Position numbers and translations under genes: made by a program. Below, piece by piece: positions 42,784 through 52,824 of a stretch of 64,000 bases of DNA; the stretch's first letter is position 1, and each line of letters begins with the position of its first letter. A model generated the notes under the pieces. It worked only from the letters and a program-made list of their open reading frames with translations, was not told the origin of the DNA and did not search any database. The stretch comes from Aquabacterium olei (GTDB lineage Bacteria > Pseudomonadota > Gammaproteobacteria > Burkholderiales > Burkholderiaceae_C), in assembly GCF_003100395.1 (NCBI RefSeq), contig NZ_CP029210.1:930001-994000 (forward strand), given 5' to 3'.

Positions 42784-44991
42784 TCACGAGCCGATCACGC
42801 CGCCGTCGTCCTTGGTGATGACCACCACGGACGAACGCGGGCGGCCAGCGGGCAGCGGGGTCACGCCATCGGCCTCGACCGTCCACTGGTTCTGCGGCCA
42901 GTTCGAGAACTGCGTCGGGTTGGCTGCGGTGCTGTCTTCGCCCGGGTGCTGAACGCCCACGAACATGGTCTTGCCGTCCGGGGTCATGGTCACGCCGGTC
43001 ACTTCGCACTTGTTCGGGCCCGTCAGGAAGCGGCGGGTCTCGCCAGTGTTCGGGTCACAGCACACCATCATGTTGCCGCCGATGTGGGCGAAGTCGCCCG
43101 AGCCATCGCCGATCTGGTCGGTCTGCACCCACAGGCGGCCGAACGGGTCGAACCACAGGCCGTCCGGTGCACCGTAGTCGGCGCTGCCGTTGGGGGTGTC
43201 GACGATGTTGCCGACGTAGTTGGCGGCATTCGACTTGGTGGTCTGCGTGTCGCCGGCCTGGGCAAACAGGTCCCAGTTGAAGCGGGTGGCGCGCACGGTG
43301 CGGCCGGCTTCGCGCCAGCGGATGATGTGGCCGTAGACGTTGTCGGCGCGCGGGTTGGCGGCGTCCACCGGCGGGCGGGCCGAGGCGGCGGCCGTCGAGC
43401 CATCGGCGGCGTTGGCCGAGGCGGTGTTGGTGCCGCGACGGTTGTTGTTCGTCAGCGTGCAGTACACCTCGACTTCCTGGAAGCCGTTGATGCGCGGACG
43501 GGCGCCCGTCCACTCGGGGCGGTCCATCATCGTGGCGCCCACGGCGTCGGCGGCCATGCGGGTCTTGATCAGGATCTTGGCCTGCACTTCGGCGTCGCTG
43601 GCGCCCGCGAAGTTCGGGTTGTCGCGCAAGGCCTTGCCGTCCACGCCCAGGGTGTCGGGCGTCAGGGCCAGCCACTGGCCGTTCAGGTCGCTGTCGAAGC
43701 GCGCCACGTACAGCGTGCCGCTGTCCAGCAGGTCGCGGTTGGCGGCCTTGTTCGTCGGGTTGAACTTGCCCGCGCACACGAACTTGTAGATGTACTCGTT
43801 GCGCTCGTCGTCACCCATGTAGAAGGCAACGTTGTTGTCGGCGTCCACCACGTACTGGGCGCTCTCGTGCTTGAAGCGGCCCAGGCCGGTGCGCTTCACT
43901 GGCGCGGCGGTCGGGTTGAACGGATCGATCTCGACCACCCAGCCGAACAGGTGCGGCTCGTTCGGGTTGGTGTTGACGTCGAAGCGCGGGTCGGTCTCGT
44001 GCCAGCGGTAGCCGAAGCCGGCGGCGCTCACGCCATAGCGGCGGTTCAGCTTGCCGATCTCGGTGGTGGCGCTGGTGTCCACGGCCGTGGTGCTGCCGAA
44101 GTTGCCGTTCCAGTTCTCTTCACACGTCAGATAGGTGCCCCACGGGGTGATGCCGTGGGCGCAGTTGTTGATCGTGCCGTAGGCCGTGAAGCCGTCCAGC
44201 ATGCGGCCGGTGGGCACCGAGGCGCCATCGGTGATCGTGAACTCCTTGCTGCGCATCAGCGGGTGGCCGGCGGCCGGGCCCGAAACGCGGGCCTTGGTGT
44301 TGGCGGTGATGCGACGGCCGTAGGGCGAGTTCTTCACCACGCTCCACTTGCCGTTCACGCGGCGGGCTTCCAGCACCGACACGCCGTGTGCGGCCTGCGA
44401 TTTGCGGGTCTTGGCGATGCTGTAGCCGGTGCCGACCTGGCCGTCGGGGAACAGCACTTCTTCGTGCGTGTACTCGTTGTTCACGCACAGCACGCCGCGA
44501 TCGCTCGAAGGCAGGCCGTTGGCGCCGGTGAACGGGAAGAAGTGCATGCCGTCGTTGTGCATGCCGAACTGCTTGAGCTGCTGGGCGGCGGTTTCGCGGG
44601 CGTCACCGGCGAAGGCGGTGCCGCCGGGCATGATCGGGTCGCCCCAGGCCACGAACACCTGGGCGCTGTAGCCCGCCGGCACGGTGATGCGGTCGATCAC
44701 CGAGGTGGCCACGCCGCCCTGGGCCACGTTGGCCGCGCGGGTGTTGGCCGGCACCGATTCAAAGCCGATGCCCGGGAAGCCGACGCTGGCCGGCACCGGG
44801 GCTGCCTGTACCGACGACACCAGGCCGCCCAGGGTCAGGCCGCCGGCCGAAGCCAGCGCGGTGGCGCCCATGCCGCTCTTGACGATGAACTGGCGGCGGC
44901 TGGTGTCAACGTGGGCGATGACGTCAAGAATCGACGGCGAGGCCGACTCGGCCAGCGTCACGTCGTTCGTCGGATGGGAAGCACCCTTCAT
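42784..44991 (-). CDS. PhoX-family (DUF839) phosphatase, Tat-exported
   Basis: A 735-residue alkaline-phosphatase-like protein. The N-terminus has TSRRQFIVKSG and a hydrophobic stretch, a Tat signal, as for PhoX enzymes that fold with Fe and Ca in the cytoplasm. Family motifs: VLCVNNEYTHEE, NNCAHGITPWGTYLTCEENW, and GDDERNEYIYKFV. It should release phosphate from organic phosphomonoesters in the periplasm. ATG 44989-44991 with GGAG upstream. Divergent from an unrelated alkaline phosphatase, so two phosphatase types share one control region; no good Pho box is seen there. Confidence 0.92.
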   Translation of the reverse strand: MKGASHPTNDVTLAESASPSILDVIAHVDTSRRQFIVKSGMGATALASAGGLTLGGLVSSVQAAPVPASVGFPGIGFESVPANTRAANVAQGGVATSVIDRITVPAGYSAQVFVAWGDPIMPGGTAFAGDARETAAQQLKQFGMHNDGMHFFPFTGANGLPSSDRGVLCVNNEYTHEEVLFPDGQVGTGYSIAKTRKSQAAHGVSVLEARRVNGKWSVVKNSPYGRRITANTKARVSGPAAGHPLMRSKEFTITDGASVPTGRMLDGFTAYGTINNCAHGITPWGTYLTCEENWNGNFGSTTAVDTSATTEIGKLNRRYGVSAAGFGYRWHETDPRFDVNTNPNEPHLFGWVVEIDPFNPTAAPVKRTGLGRFKHESAQYVVDADNNVAFYMGDDERNEYIYKFVCAGKFNPTNKAANRDLLDSGTLYVARFDSDLNGQWLALTPDTLGVDGKALRDNPNFAGASDAEVQAKILIKTRMAADAVGATMMDRPEWTGARPRINGFQEVEVYCTLTNNNRRGTNTASANAADGSTAAASARPPVDAANPRADNVYGHIIRWREAGRTVRATRFNWDLFAQAGDTQTTKSNAANYVGNIVDTPNGSADYGAPDGLWFDPFGRLWVQTDQIGDGSGDFAHIGGNMMVCCDPNTGETRRFLTGPNKCEVTGVTMTPDGKTMFVGVQHPGEDSTAANPTQFSNWPQNQWTVEADGVTPLPAGRPRSSVVVITKDDGGVIGS

Positions 44992-45156
44992 GTGGATCTC
45001 CGGTGGGGGTTGAGCAGAAGCAGCTCACTATCCCCAGCGGCCGTGACACGGTCGCTTACACCTTACGGCCGCCTGTGATCCGAACGGGCCATTCGGGCTG
45101 CCATGCGGAATGCGACCCCTCGATCCCGGGGGCACCCCGCCGCTAACATCGCCTGC

Positions 45157-46713
45157 ATGAGCCCGAACCGCACCCTGCCTGTCGCGCTGGCCGCCTGCCT
45201 GGCCACCACCCTCGCCGCATCCTCGATGGCCGCGCCCCCGGTCGTCCAGGGCCCTGAATCCGTGGCCGACTGGCATGCCGCCGGCGCCCGCTTCATCCAG
45301 CAAGGCCACCGGCTGAAGCCCATCACCGGCCGCGCCCGCAACGTCATCCTGTTCGTGGGCGATGGCATGGGCATCTCGACCCAGACCGCCGCGCGCATCC
45401 TGGAAGGCCAGCAACGCGGCCAGCCCGGCGAAGAAAACCGCCTGGCCTTCGAGACCTTCCCGTACTCGGCCCTGTCGAAGACCTATGCGTGGGACCAGCA
45501 GACGCCCGATTCGGCCCCGACCATGACGGCGCTGATCACGGGCTACAAGACGCGCGAAGGCATGCTGTCCGTCAACCACCTGACGCCGCGCAACGCCTGC
45601 GACGCCAGCGTGGTGGCGGCCCACGCTGTGCCGAGCCTGCTTGAAATGGCGGCCGCGCGCGGCAAGGCCACCGGCATTGTCTCGACCGCGCGCCTGACGC
45701 ACGCCACGCCGGGCGCCACCTATGCCCACACCGCCGCGCGCGACTGGGAATCCGATGCCGAAGTGGCGGCCGCCTGCCCAGGCCACGCCACCCCGGTGAA
45801 GGACATTGCCCGCCAGCTGATCGAAGCGCCGCCCGCCGTGCGCCAGAACCTGAAAGTGGCCCTGGGCGGCGGCCGCAGCATGTTCATGCCCCGCGGCGTG
45901 GCCGACCCCGAATACGCTGCGCGCACCGGCCGCCGCCTGGACGGCCGCGACCTGACCGCCGAATGGGTGCAGACCCGCGGCCCCGGCGCCCGCTACATCT
46001 GGAACCGCGCCGGCTTCGACGCGCTGGACGTGCGGCACACCGGCCCCGTGCTGGGCCTGTTCGAGCCCTCGCACATGCAGTACGAGGCCGACCGCCCCAC
46101 CGACCCGGCCGGCGAGCCCTCGCTGGCCGAGATGACCGAGAAGGCCATCCGCCTGCTGCAGCGTGAACGCCGTGGCTACTTCCTGATGGTGGAAGCCGGC
46201 CGCATCGACCACGCCCACCACGCCGGCAACGCCCGCCGCGCGCTGCAGGACACCATTGCCCTGTCAGACGCCGTGCGCCGCGCGATGGCGCTCACGCGCG
46301 AGGCCGACACCCTCATCGTCGTCACGGCCGACCACAGCCACACCTTCACGATGGCCGGCTACCCGCACCGCGGCAACGACATCCTGGGCCTGGTCAAAGG
46401 CGTGCCCGACGAAGACGGCCAGCCCCCCACCGTGACCCTGGCCGACGACGGCAAGCCCTACACCACGCTGGGCTACCAGAACGGCCCCGGTGTGACCCCG
46501 GCCACGCTGGCCGCCGGCGCCCGGCCCGACCTGAGCCGGGTGGACACCACCGCGCTGCACTTTTTGCAGCAGGCTGCCGTGCCGCTGCAATCGGAAACCC
46601 ATGGCGGCGAAGACGTGGCCATCTGGGCGCGCGGACCGCGGGCCCACCTGGTGCGCGGCAGCATGGAGCAGAACTGGGTTTTTCACGTGATGCGCGATGC
46701 GTTCGGGTTCTGA
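45157..46713 (+). CDS. Alkaline phosphatase (PhoA fold)
   Basis: A 518-residue exported alkaline phosphatase. Signal peptide ends near SMA-AP (residue 25). Metal ligand Asp69 lies in LFVGDGMGIST, the phosphorylated Ser119 in TPDSAPTMTA, and the later metal ligands in VEAGRIDHAHHAGN, VTADHSHTF and ETHGGEDV. It hydrolyses phosphomonoesters using two zinc and one magnesium. ATG 45157 follows GCCTGC with no strong ribosome site. The stop overlaps the start of a small exported protein gene. Forms a divergent pair with the PhoX-family gene. Confidence 0.95.
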   Translation: MSPNRTLPVALAACLATTLAASSMAAPPVVQGPESVADWHAAGARFIQQGHRLKPITGRARNVILFVGDGMGISTQTAARILEGQQRGQPGEENRLAFETFPYSALSKTYAWDQQTPDSAPTMTALITGYKTREGMLSVNHLTPRNACDASVVAAHAVPSLLEMAAARGKATGIVSTARLTHATPGATYAHTAARDWESDAEVAAACPGHATPVKDIARQLIEAPPAVRQNLKVALGGGRSMFMPRGVADPEYAARTGRRLDGRDLTAEWVQTRGPGARYIWNRAGFDALDVRHTGPVLGLFEPSHMQYEADRPTDPAGEPSLAEMTEKAIRLLQRERRGYFLMVEAGRIDHAHHAGNARRALQDTIALSDAVRRAMALTREADTLIVVTADHSHTFTMAGYPHRGNDILGLVKGVPDEDGQPPTVTLADDGKPYTTLGYQNGPGVTPATLAAGARPDLSRVDTTALHFLQQAAVPLQSETHGGEDVAIWARGPRAHLVRGSMEQNWVFHVMRDAFGF

Positions 46714-47143
46714 CGCCGTGCGCCGGCTGGCCCGGGCGCTGTGCATGGCGTGGGCGCTGGGCGCGCCCGCCGCGTGGGCCGATGACACCGTGGTGCTGAG
46801 CCGCGGCGACACCGCCGAAGTGTGGCGGCGGGATGCGCGCGGCGAGGTCACGCTGGAGCGCGTGTTCCATGCCGACCGGGCGGTGGTGCATTACTCCGCC
46901 GGGGAATTGCGTGCCCTGGGTGTGCAGGTGGATTGGGTGCGCCTGCAGGCGGTGGGCAAGCAGGGGGCACCGGTGAATATGCAGGGGCCGCCGTGGCGGG
47001 ATGTGGCCGTGTACCGGCAATTGGATGCCGCCGATTTTGGCGACATGCTGAAAGACCCGGTGGTGCGCAAAGCCAGCCGGCTGGATGTGGGGGCAGGGTG
47101 GCGGGTGGAACACGGGCACGAACACGCGGGGCCCGGGGAGTGA
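46697..47143 (+). CDS. Hypothetical exported protein
   Basis: A 148-residue protein I do not recognise. Residues 8-27 form a signal peptide (LARALCMAWALGAPAAWA-DD). The body is a short mixed domain with no cysteines, ending in a His/Glu-rich tail (VEHGHEHAGPGE) that might bind metal. The ATG at 46697 overlaps the alkaline phosphatase stop by 17 bases; GTG 46718 would remove the overlap and keep the signal peptide. Likely co-transcribed with the phosphatase. Confidence 0.65.
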   Translation: MRSGSDAVRRLARALCMAWALGAPAAWADDTVVLSRGDTAEVWRRDARGEVTLERVFHADRAVVHYSAGELRALGVQVDWVRLQAVGKQGAPVNMQGPPWRDVAVYRQLDAADFGDMLKDPVVRKASRLDVGAGWRVEHGHEHAGPGE

Positions 47144-47347
47144 GGGTGGCTGTTTGGGTGATGGACAGGTGGGGTGGCGGTTTTTAGGATGGGGAGTTGG
47201 GGTGTGGGTTAGGTGGGCTAAGAGAGGGAGGGAAGGGGGATGAGGGCGGCCAAGTTGTTGTGTTTGAGGCGTTTGGCGCGTTGGGCGAGTTCTGCGCTTT
47301 TGGCTTTGGCCAACGCGGGTGTGGGCGCTAGGTTGCCTAATTCGCAG
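47144..47347. other. G-rich, C-poor tract and left flank of integron cassette
   Basis: From 47144 to about 47240 the plus strand is almost all G, T and A, with many GGG and GGGG runs and very few C, unlike the neighbouring genes; it can in principle form G-quadruplexes. From 47240 to 47347 base composition returns toward normal; an ATG at 47240 is open through into the cassette gene but has no good ribosome site. The last 24 bases (GCCTAATTCGCA then GTTAGCC) resemble the 3' half of an attC or an attI end. No integrase gene is found here. Confidence 0.5.
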
Positions 47348-47353
47348 TTAGCC
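47347..47353 (+). other. Left recombination core of integron cassette
   Basis: GTTAGCC at 47347-47353 is a 6-of-7 match to the integron core GTTRRRY. Its reverse complement GGCTAAC is found exactly at the start of the attC site at 48113-48119, as expected because the first bases of a cassette pair with its own attC in the circular form. The predicted crossover is between 47347 and 47348, making the cassette 47348-48222. Confidence 0.8.
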
Positions 47354-47374
47354 ATTTCTCAAACAGGAGCGTCA

Positions 47375-48097
47375 ATGAAGAAGATCGGCCCCACTGAGAT
47401 CATGTCATTAGTCAAGCAAATTCAAGCGAATAGGGATGTACTATTTGATGAAAAATTAAAACTTGGCAATGGAGTCTATGCAGCACAAGATTTCGAGCGG
47501 GACGCAAGACTCACAGTCTATTCAAAGCTCATAAATTCCTGCAACAGCCTTCAGCTTGCGCTCACTCTCATGTCTTCCAATCTAATGAATCTAGACTGGT
47601 GGAAGGCAATTGCAAGAAGCCCCATCCCCGAACCGGATGTGGCGATTTATGTAAAAGAATTCGATTCCTTTTCAAAAATCGGCTTCGTCCAATCCATTTT
47701 CTCGGCCATTGAGAGTTCATTGCGAATTTATCTTCGCGCGCTCGCACCTTCAGCGTGCTCAAATGGAACATCGGAATTCAAGTCCATATATGAATGCTTA
47801 TTCAAAACCCAACTTAGCGCCGAGCCAGCGGATGGAGTTGTATTGCTTGACTTGCTGAGAAATGTGCGCAACACTATTCATAACAATGGTGTATTTTTCA
47901 ACAAGGCCGCCACCAATCAATCCATTTCATGGAAGGGCAAGCAGTTTTTATTTGAATACAGCAAGCCCGTAGACTTCGTAACTTGGGATTTTTTACTTGA
48001 AGTCGTAACTGCCCTTGAGAAAATGATTGGCGAAATTGTAAATGACAGCAAACTAACCAGCATTACAACAGGCATTATTGACCCGTACGCACCATAG
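47375..48097 (+). CDS. AT-rich integron cassette gene, unknown, HEPN-like motif
   Basis: A 240-residue protein with no family I recognise. It starts at ATG 47375, 27 bases inside the cassette, with AGGAG at 47365-47369, and ends 15 bases before attC: the tight packing normal for gene cassettes. Codon and base use are AT-rich, in sharp contrast to the window, so it was acquired. The sequence looks mainly helical. Around residues 160-172 it reads LLRNVRNTIHNNG: Arg162-x6-His169 fits the R-x4-6-H motif of HEPN ribonucleases, after a helix with Glu113 and Arg117. This is suggestive only. It carries no promoter and would rely on outside transcription. Confidence 0.85.
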   Translation: MKKIGPTEIMSLVKQIQANRDVLFDEKLKLGNGVYAAQDFERDARLTVYSKLINSCNSLQLALTLMSSNLMNLDWWKAIARSPIPEPDVAIYVKEFDSFSKIGFVQSIFSAIESSLRIYLRALAPSACSNGTSEFKSIYECLFKTQLSAEPADGVVLLDLLRNVRNTIHNNGVFFNKAATNQSISWKGKQFLFEYSKPVDFVTWDFLLEVVTALEKMIGEIVNDSKLTSITTGIIDPYAP

Positions 48098-48112
48098 TAT
48101 GCCCCGCAAAAT

Positions 48113-48228
48113 GGCTAACTGGGCGTTCAACGCGGACGCCAACATGGGCCATCGCTTCGCGATTTTGATGGCCCATTTTGGTGCCCTACGCACTACGGGC
48201 TCCGGCGCCGGTTAACTTGTAGTTAGGC
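48113..48228 (+). repeat. attC recombination site of integron gene cassette
   Basis: A 116-base attC (59-base element). It opens with R'' GGCTAAC (48113-48119), then L'' around GTTCAACGCGGACGCC; the centre is a near-perfect hairpin with ATGGGCCATC (48144-48153) facing GATGGCCCAT (48167-48176) and further pairing outside it. It closes with L' near GGCGCCGGTTAAC, a TTGTA spacer, and R' GTTAGGC (48222-48228). All parts of a functional single-strand-recombined site are present. The crossover is between 48222 and 48223. Confidence 0.92.
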
Positions 48229-48232
48229 AAAG

Positions 48233-48252
48233 CCCCCCCCCCCCCCCCCCCC
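48233..48252. repeat. Run of 20 C residues at the IS left end
   Basis: Twenty consecutive C residues lie between the attC site and the first base of the IS left inverted repeat. Nothing comparable exists elsewhere in the window. It may be a slippage-expanded target or a sequencing/assembly artefact; the exact length should be treated as uncertain. Confidence 0.7.
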
Positions 48253-48278
48253 TGAACCGCCCCGGCTTTGAAGGAGGC
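48253..48278 (+). repeat. IS left inverted repeat
   Basis: Starts TGAACCGCCCCGGCTT; pairs with the right end of the element at 49545-49570 in inverted orientation, 22 of 26 bases identical. Confidence 0.9.
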
Positions 48279-48305
48279 TCCCTCGTTTGAGATGATGGAG
48301 CCAAG

Positions 48306-49531
<1,226 letters not shown>

Positions 49532-49544
49532 CTCAAAGCAACTG

Positions 49545-49570
49545 GCCTCCGCAGAAGCCGGGGCGGTTCA
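49545..49570 (-). repeat. IS right inverted repeat
   Basis: Ends ...CCGGGGCGGTTCA on the plus strand; inverted partner of the left end at 48253-48278. Lies 13 bases after the orfB stop. Confidence 0.9.
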
Positions 49571-49627
49571 CCGTGCCAATGCGCCGGCGCGTGACCCGGT
49601 ACCAGATTCCATCAGGGATGACCAACC

Positions 49628-49984
49628 ATGACCATGGCAGCCAACATCGTGACGGCGCTTGTGGCGCTGCTCCATTTCTACTTTCTCGTGCTGGAAATGT
49701 TCTTGTGGACAAAACCGGCGGGCCGCAAGGCTTTCAGGCTCAGTGCGGAGCAAGCGGAGGCCACCAAGGTGCTTGCTGCCAACCAGGGGCTGTACAACGG
49801 GTTTCTGGCCGCTGGGCTGGTCTGGGGCATTGCGCTGGGCAGCGCAGGCACGTCGGTGAAGCTGTTCTTCCTGGGCTGCGTTCTGATTGCAGGCCTCTAC
49901 GGCGCCCTGACGGCCAGTCGCAAGATTCTCTTCATTCAGGGCATGCCTGCTGCTGTGGGCATCGCGCTGGTCGTGCTCAGTTGA
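49628..49984 (+). CDS. DUF1304 membrane protein
   Basis: A 118-residue protein with four membrane helices; HFYFLVLEMFLW near the start, ANQGLYNGFLAAGL in the middle and a short final helix match the DUF1304 family. Function unknown. ATG 49628 follows a GGATGACC sequence. It is the first chromosomal gene after the IS right end (58 bases), so part of its natural promoter may have been lost to the insertion. Confidence 0.9.
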   Translation: MTMAANIVTALVALLHFYFLVLEMFLWTKPAGRKAFRLSAEQAEATKVLAANQGLYNGFLAAGLVWGIALGSAGTSVKLFFLGCVLIAGLYGALTASRKILFIQGMPAAVGIALVVLS

Positions 49985-50030
49985 AGCCGTCCGTTCAGTG
50001 CCCGTTTCAATCGTGCGGCAAAGGCAGTGA

Positions 50031-51067
<1,037 letters not shown>

Positions 51068-51220
51068 TCGCCACACCCCACTGCCGATCTGCGCCGGGGC
51101 TGGGAACGCAGGGCAAGCGCCGTTCCGATGTGCGCCCCTACGGCTAGGGATATCGCCCGCCCGTCCGCTTCCTAAACTCGGTCGGCAGCGGCCGCCATCC
51201 CGGCGGCCGAGGGGCACGCG

Positions 51221-52276
51221 ATGACACGAGCATCCTCCAGCGCCTGGCTTCTGCCGGGCCTCATCGCGGGGGGCGCATTGGTGCTCGCCTCCGGCGCGGC
51301 CTCCGCCCAGGCGCTGCAAGCCTACGCCGGGGCCGTGGCCGGCGTGGCGCAGGGCACTGGCGCCTTTGCCTGCGCCACCAGCGGCCCCACCATCGGCGAC
51401 GGCTGGTTTGCCGGCCTCACGATGCCGACGGAGGGCTTTGCGGGCTGCAACCTTCAAGGGGGCATCCAGAACCAGACGGGCACGACGGGCACGCTCACCG
51501 CCAGGCAGACTGCGGTGGGGTCGGTCAGCGGGGGCAGCTACACCGGCAGCGCCATGGCCAGGGTGGGGTACTGGAACCTCGGCGCAGCGGCCGAGGGCAC
51601 CATGACGGGCAGCACATCGGCCTTCACCTACCACCAGTCATCTGCCTTTGCCCGCTTCAGCGTGCCCGTGACGTTGACGAGCAGTGGCATTGCAACCGGC
51701 TCGCCCGGGCAGGTCAACTTCCGCTTTCTGGTTGAAGGCCTGATGAGCAGCCTGTCGAACGCGCCTTATACGCAGCAGGGCGATGTGCGCCTTGGCATCC
51801 GGGTCAATGGCTCGCCGGCCGGCATCTGGAATGCCTTCATGGGCACGGTGGTGAACGACGGCGAGCCTTACCGGCGCGGCGGTAGCACCGGCCTGCCTGG
51901 CGGTTTCGTGACCGCACCGGGCGCGTTCTCTGGCTCGGCAGAGGTCACCAGCACCGCCAATTTCTCGATGCAGTGGGGCGTGCCGTTCGAGGTGGAGGTG
52001 GCGCTGCTCACCGATGTGTATCCCTGCTGCCTGGGGGCATCGATCACGTCCGATTTCAGCCAGACGGCGGTGCTGACCGGCATCGAGGCCTACTGGCAGG
52101 GCGGCCGGGTGGCGGACTTCACCGGCGCCGACGCGGCGGGCAACGTGCTGGGGCCCAATGGCCTGGCGCCGGTGCCTGAACCGGCCAGCACGGCCCTCGT
52201 GGTCAGCGGGCTGGCGTGCGTGGCGGCCATGGTGCGCAGGCAGCGCGGTCGCCGTCCTGCGCTTGGGTGGCGGTGA
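51221..52276 (+). CDS. PEP-CTERM protein, unknown function
   Basis: A 351-residue exported protein with a signal peptide ending at ASA-QA (about residue 30), a Gly/Thr/Ser-rich beta body and a sorting tail VPEPASTALVVSGLACVAAMVRRQR, followed by an extra basic stretch. Residues CC in VYPCCLG and paired Cys near ACATSG/GCNLQ suggest disulfides in the exported form. No catalytic motif seen. Stands alone between the glutathione transferase gene and a small membrane protein gene. Confidence 0.88.
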   Translation: MTRASSSAWLLPGLIAGGALVLASGAASAQALQAYAGAVAGVAQGTGAFACATSGPTIGDGWFAGLTMPTEGFAGCNLQGGIQNQTGTTGTLTARQTAVGSVSGGSYTGSAMARVGYWNLGAAAEGTMTGSTSAFTYHQSSAFARFSVPVTLTSSGIATGSPGQVNFRFLVEGLMSSLSNAPYTQQGDVRLGIRVNGSPAGIWNAFMGTVVNDGEPYRRGGSTGLPGGFVTAPGAFSGSAEVTSTANFSMQWGVPFEVEVALLTDVYPCCLGASITSDFSQTAVLTGIEAYWQGGRVADFTGADAAGNVLGPNGLAPVPEPASTALVVSGLACVAAMVRRQRGRRPALGWR

Positions 52277-52312
52277 TCCGGCTATGCTTGGGCCGGGTTG
52301 TCCCACCAAGCC

Positions 52313-52819
52313 ATGTTTCAACTCCGTACCCGCCGCGATCTGGTCTTGTTCCTCGTCATCTGCACGCTCATCTTCGGCATGGGCTTGCTCTTTCTGGCGC
52401 GGCCGCCCCAGCCTCTGCCAGACGACGCCACGGCCTATCGCGCGGTGGGCGGCACCTTGCATGAGGTCACTGTCACCAGCGCAGGCCGGCGCGGCGACTG
52501 GGTTCAGTTCCGTGTCGCGAACGACGCGCGCACCTTCGAGCTGAACCACCTGGGTGCCACCGAGCAGGCCGCTTCCTGGCGGCCCGGGCAGACGGCGCTG
52601 TCCTTCTACGTGCTGCAACCCGAGGGCGAGCCTGGCGCCGAGCTGCCGGTGCGGGCCTATGGCATGGTGGTGGACGGGCATGCCGGCCGCGCGCTGGCCA
52701 CCGACATCGCCTCGGCCAACGCCGCCGTCTACCCGTGGGTGGGGTTGTTTCCCCTGGGGCTGGGCTTGCTGGGGTACATCGTGGCTTTCTTTCGCTGGCG
52801 GAGCCTGCCTGCCGCCTGA
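52313..52819 (+). CDS. Hypothetical membrane protein
   Basis: A 168-residue protein with one N-terminal helix (DLVLFLVICTLIFGMGLLFLA), an exported beta-rich domain of about 100 residues (TLHEVTVTSAGRRGDWVQFRV) and one C-terminal helix (VGLFPLGLGLLGYIVAFF). The layout is like DUF3592-type proteins, but the match is weak. ATG 52313 is used. The next gene starts five bases after its stop and is likely in the same transcript. Confidence 0.75.
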   Translation: MFQLRTRRDLVLFLVICTLIFGMGLLFLARPPQPLPDDATAYRAVGGTLHEVTVTSAGRRGDWVQFRVANDARTFELNHLGATEQAASWRPGQTALSFYVLQPEGEPGAELPVRAYGMVVDGHAGRALATDIASANAAVYPWVGLFPLGLGLLGYIVAFFRWRSLPAA

Positions 52820-52824
52820 GCCCC

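Noticed and set aside
45040..45080. Pho-box-like repeats in front of the PhoX gene at 44991
   Set aside because: On the minus strand TGTAAG and GTGTCAC are 12, not 11, bases apart and other repeats are poor; not enough to call.
47240..47374. In-frame upstream extension of the cassette gene from ATG 47240
   Set aside because: It crosses the cassette crossover point at 47347/47348, lacks a ribosome site, and differs in composition; AGGAG-ATG at 47375 is much better.
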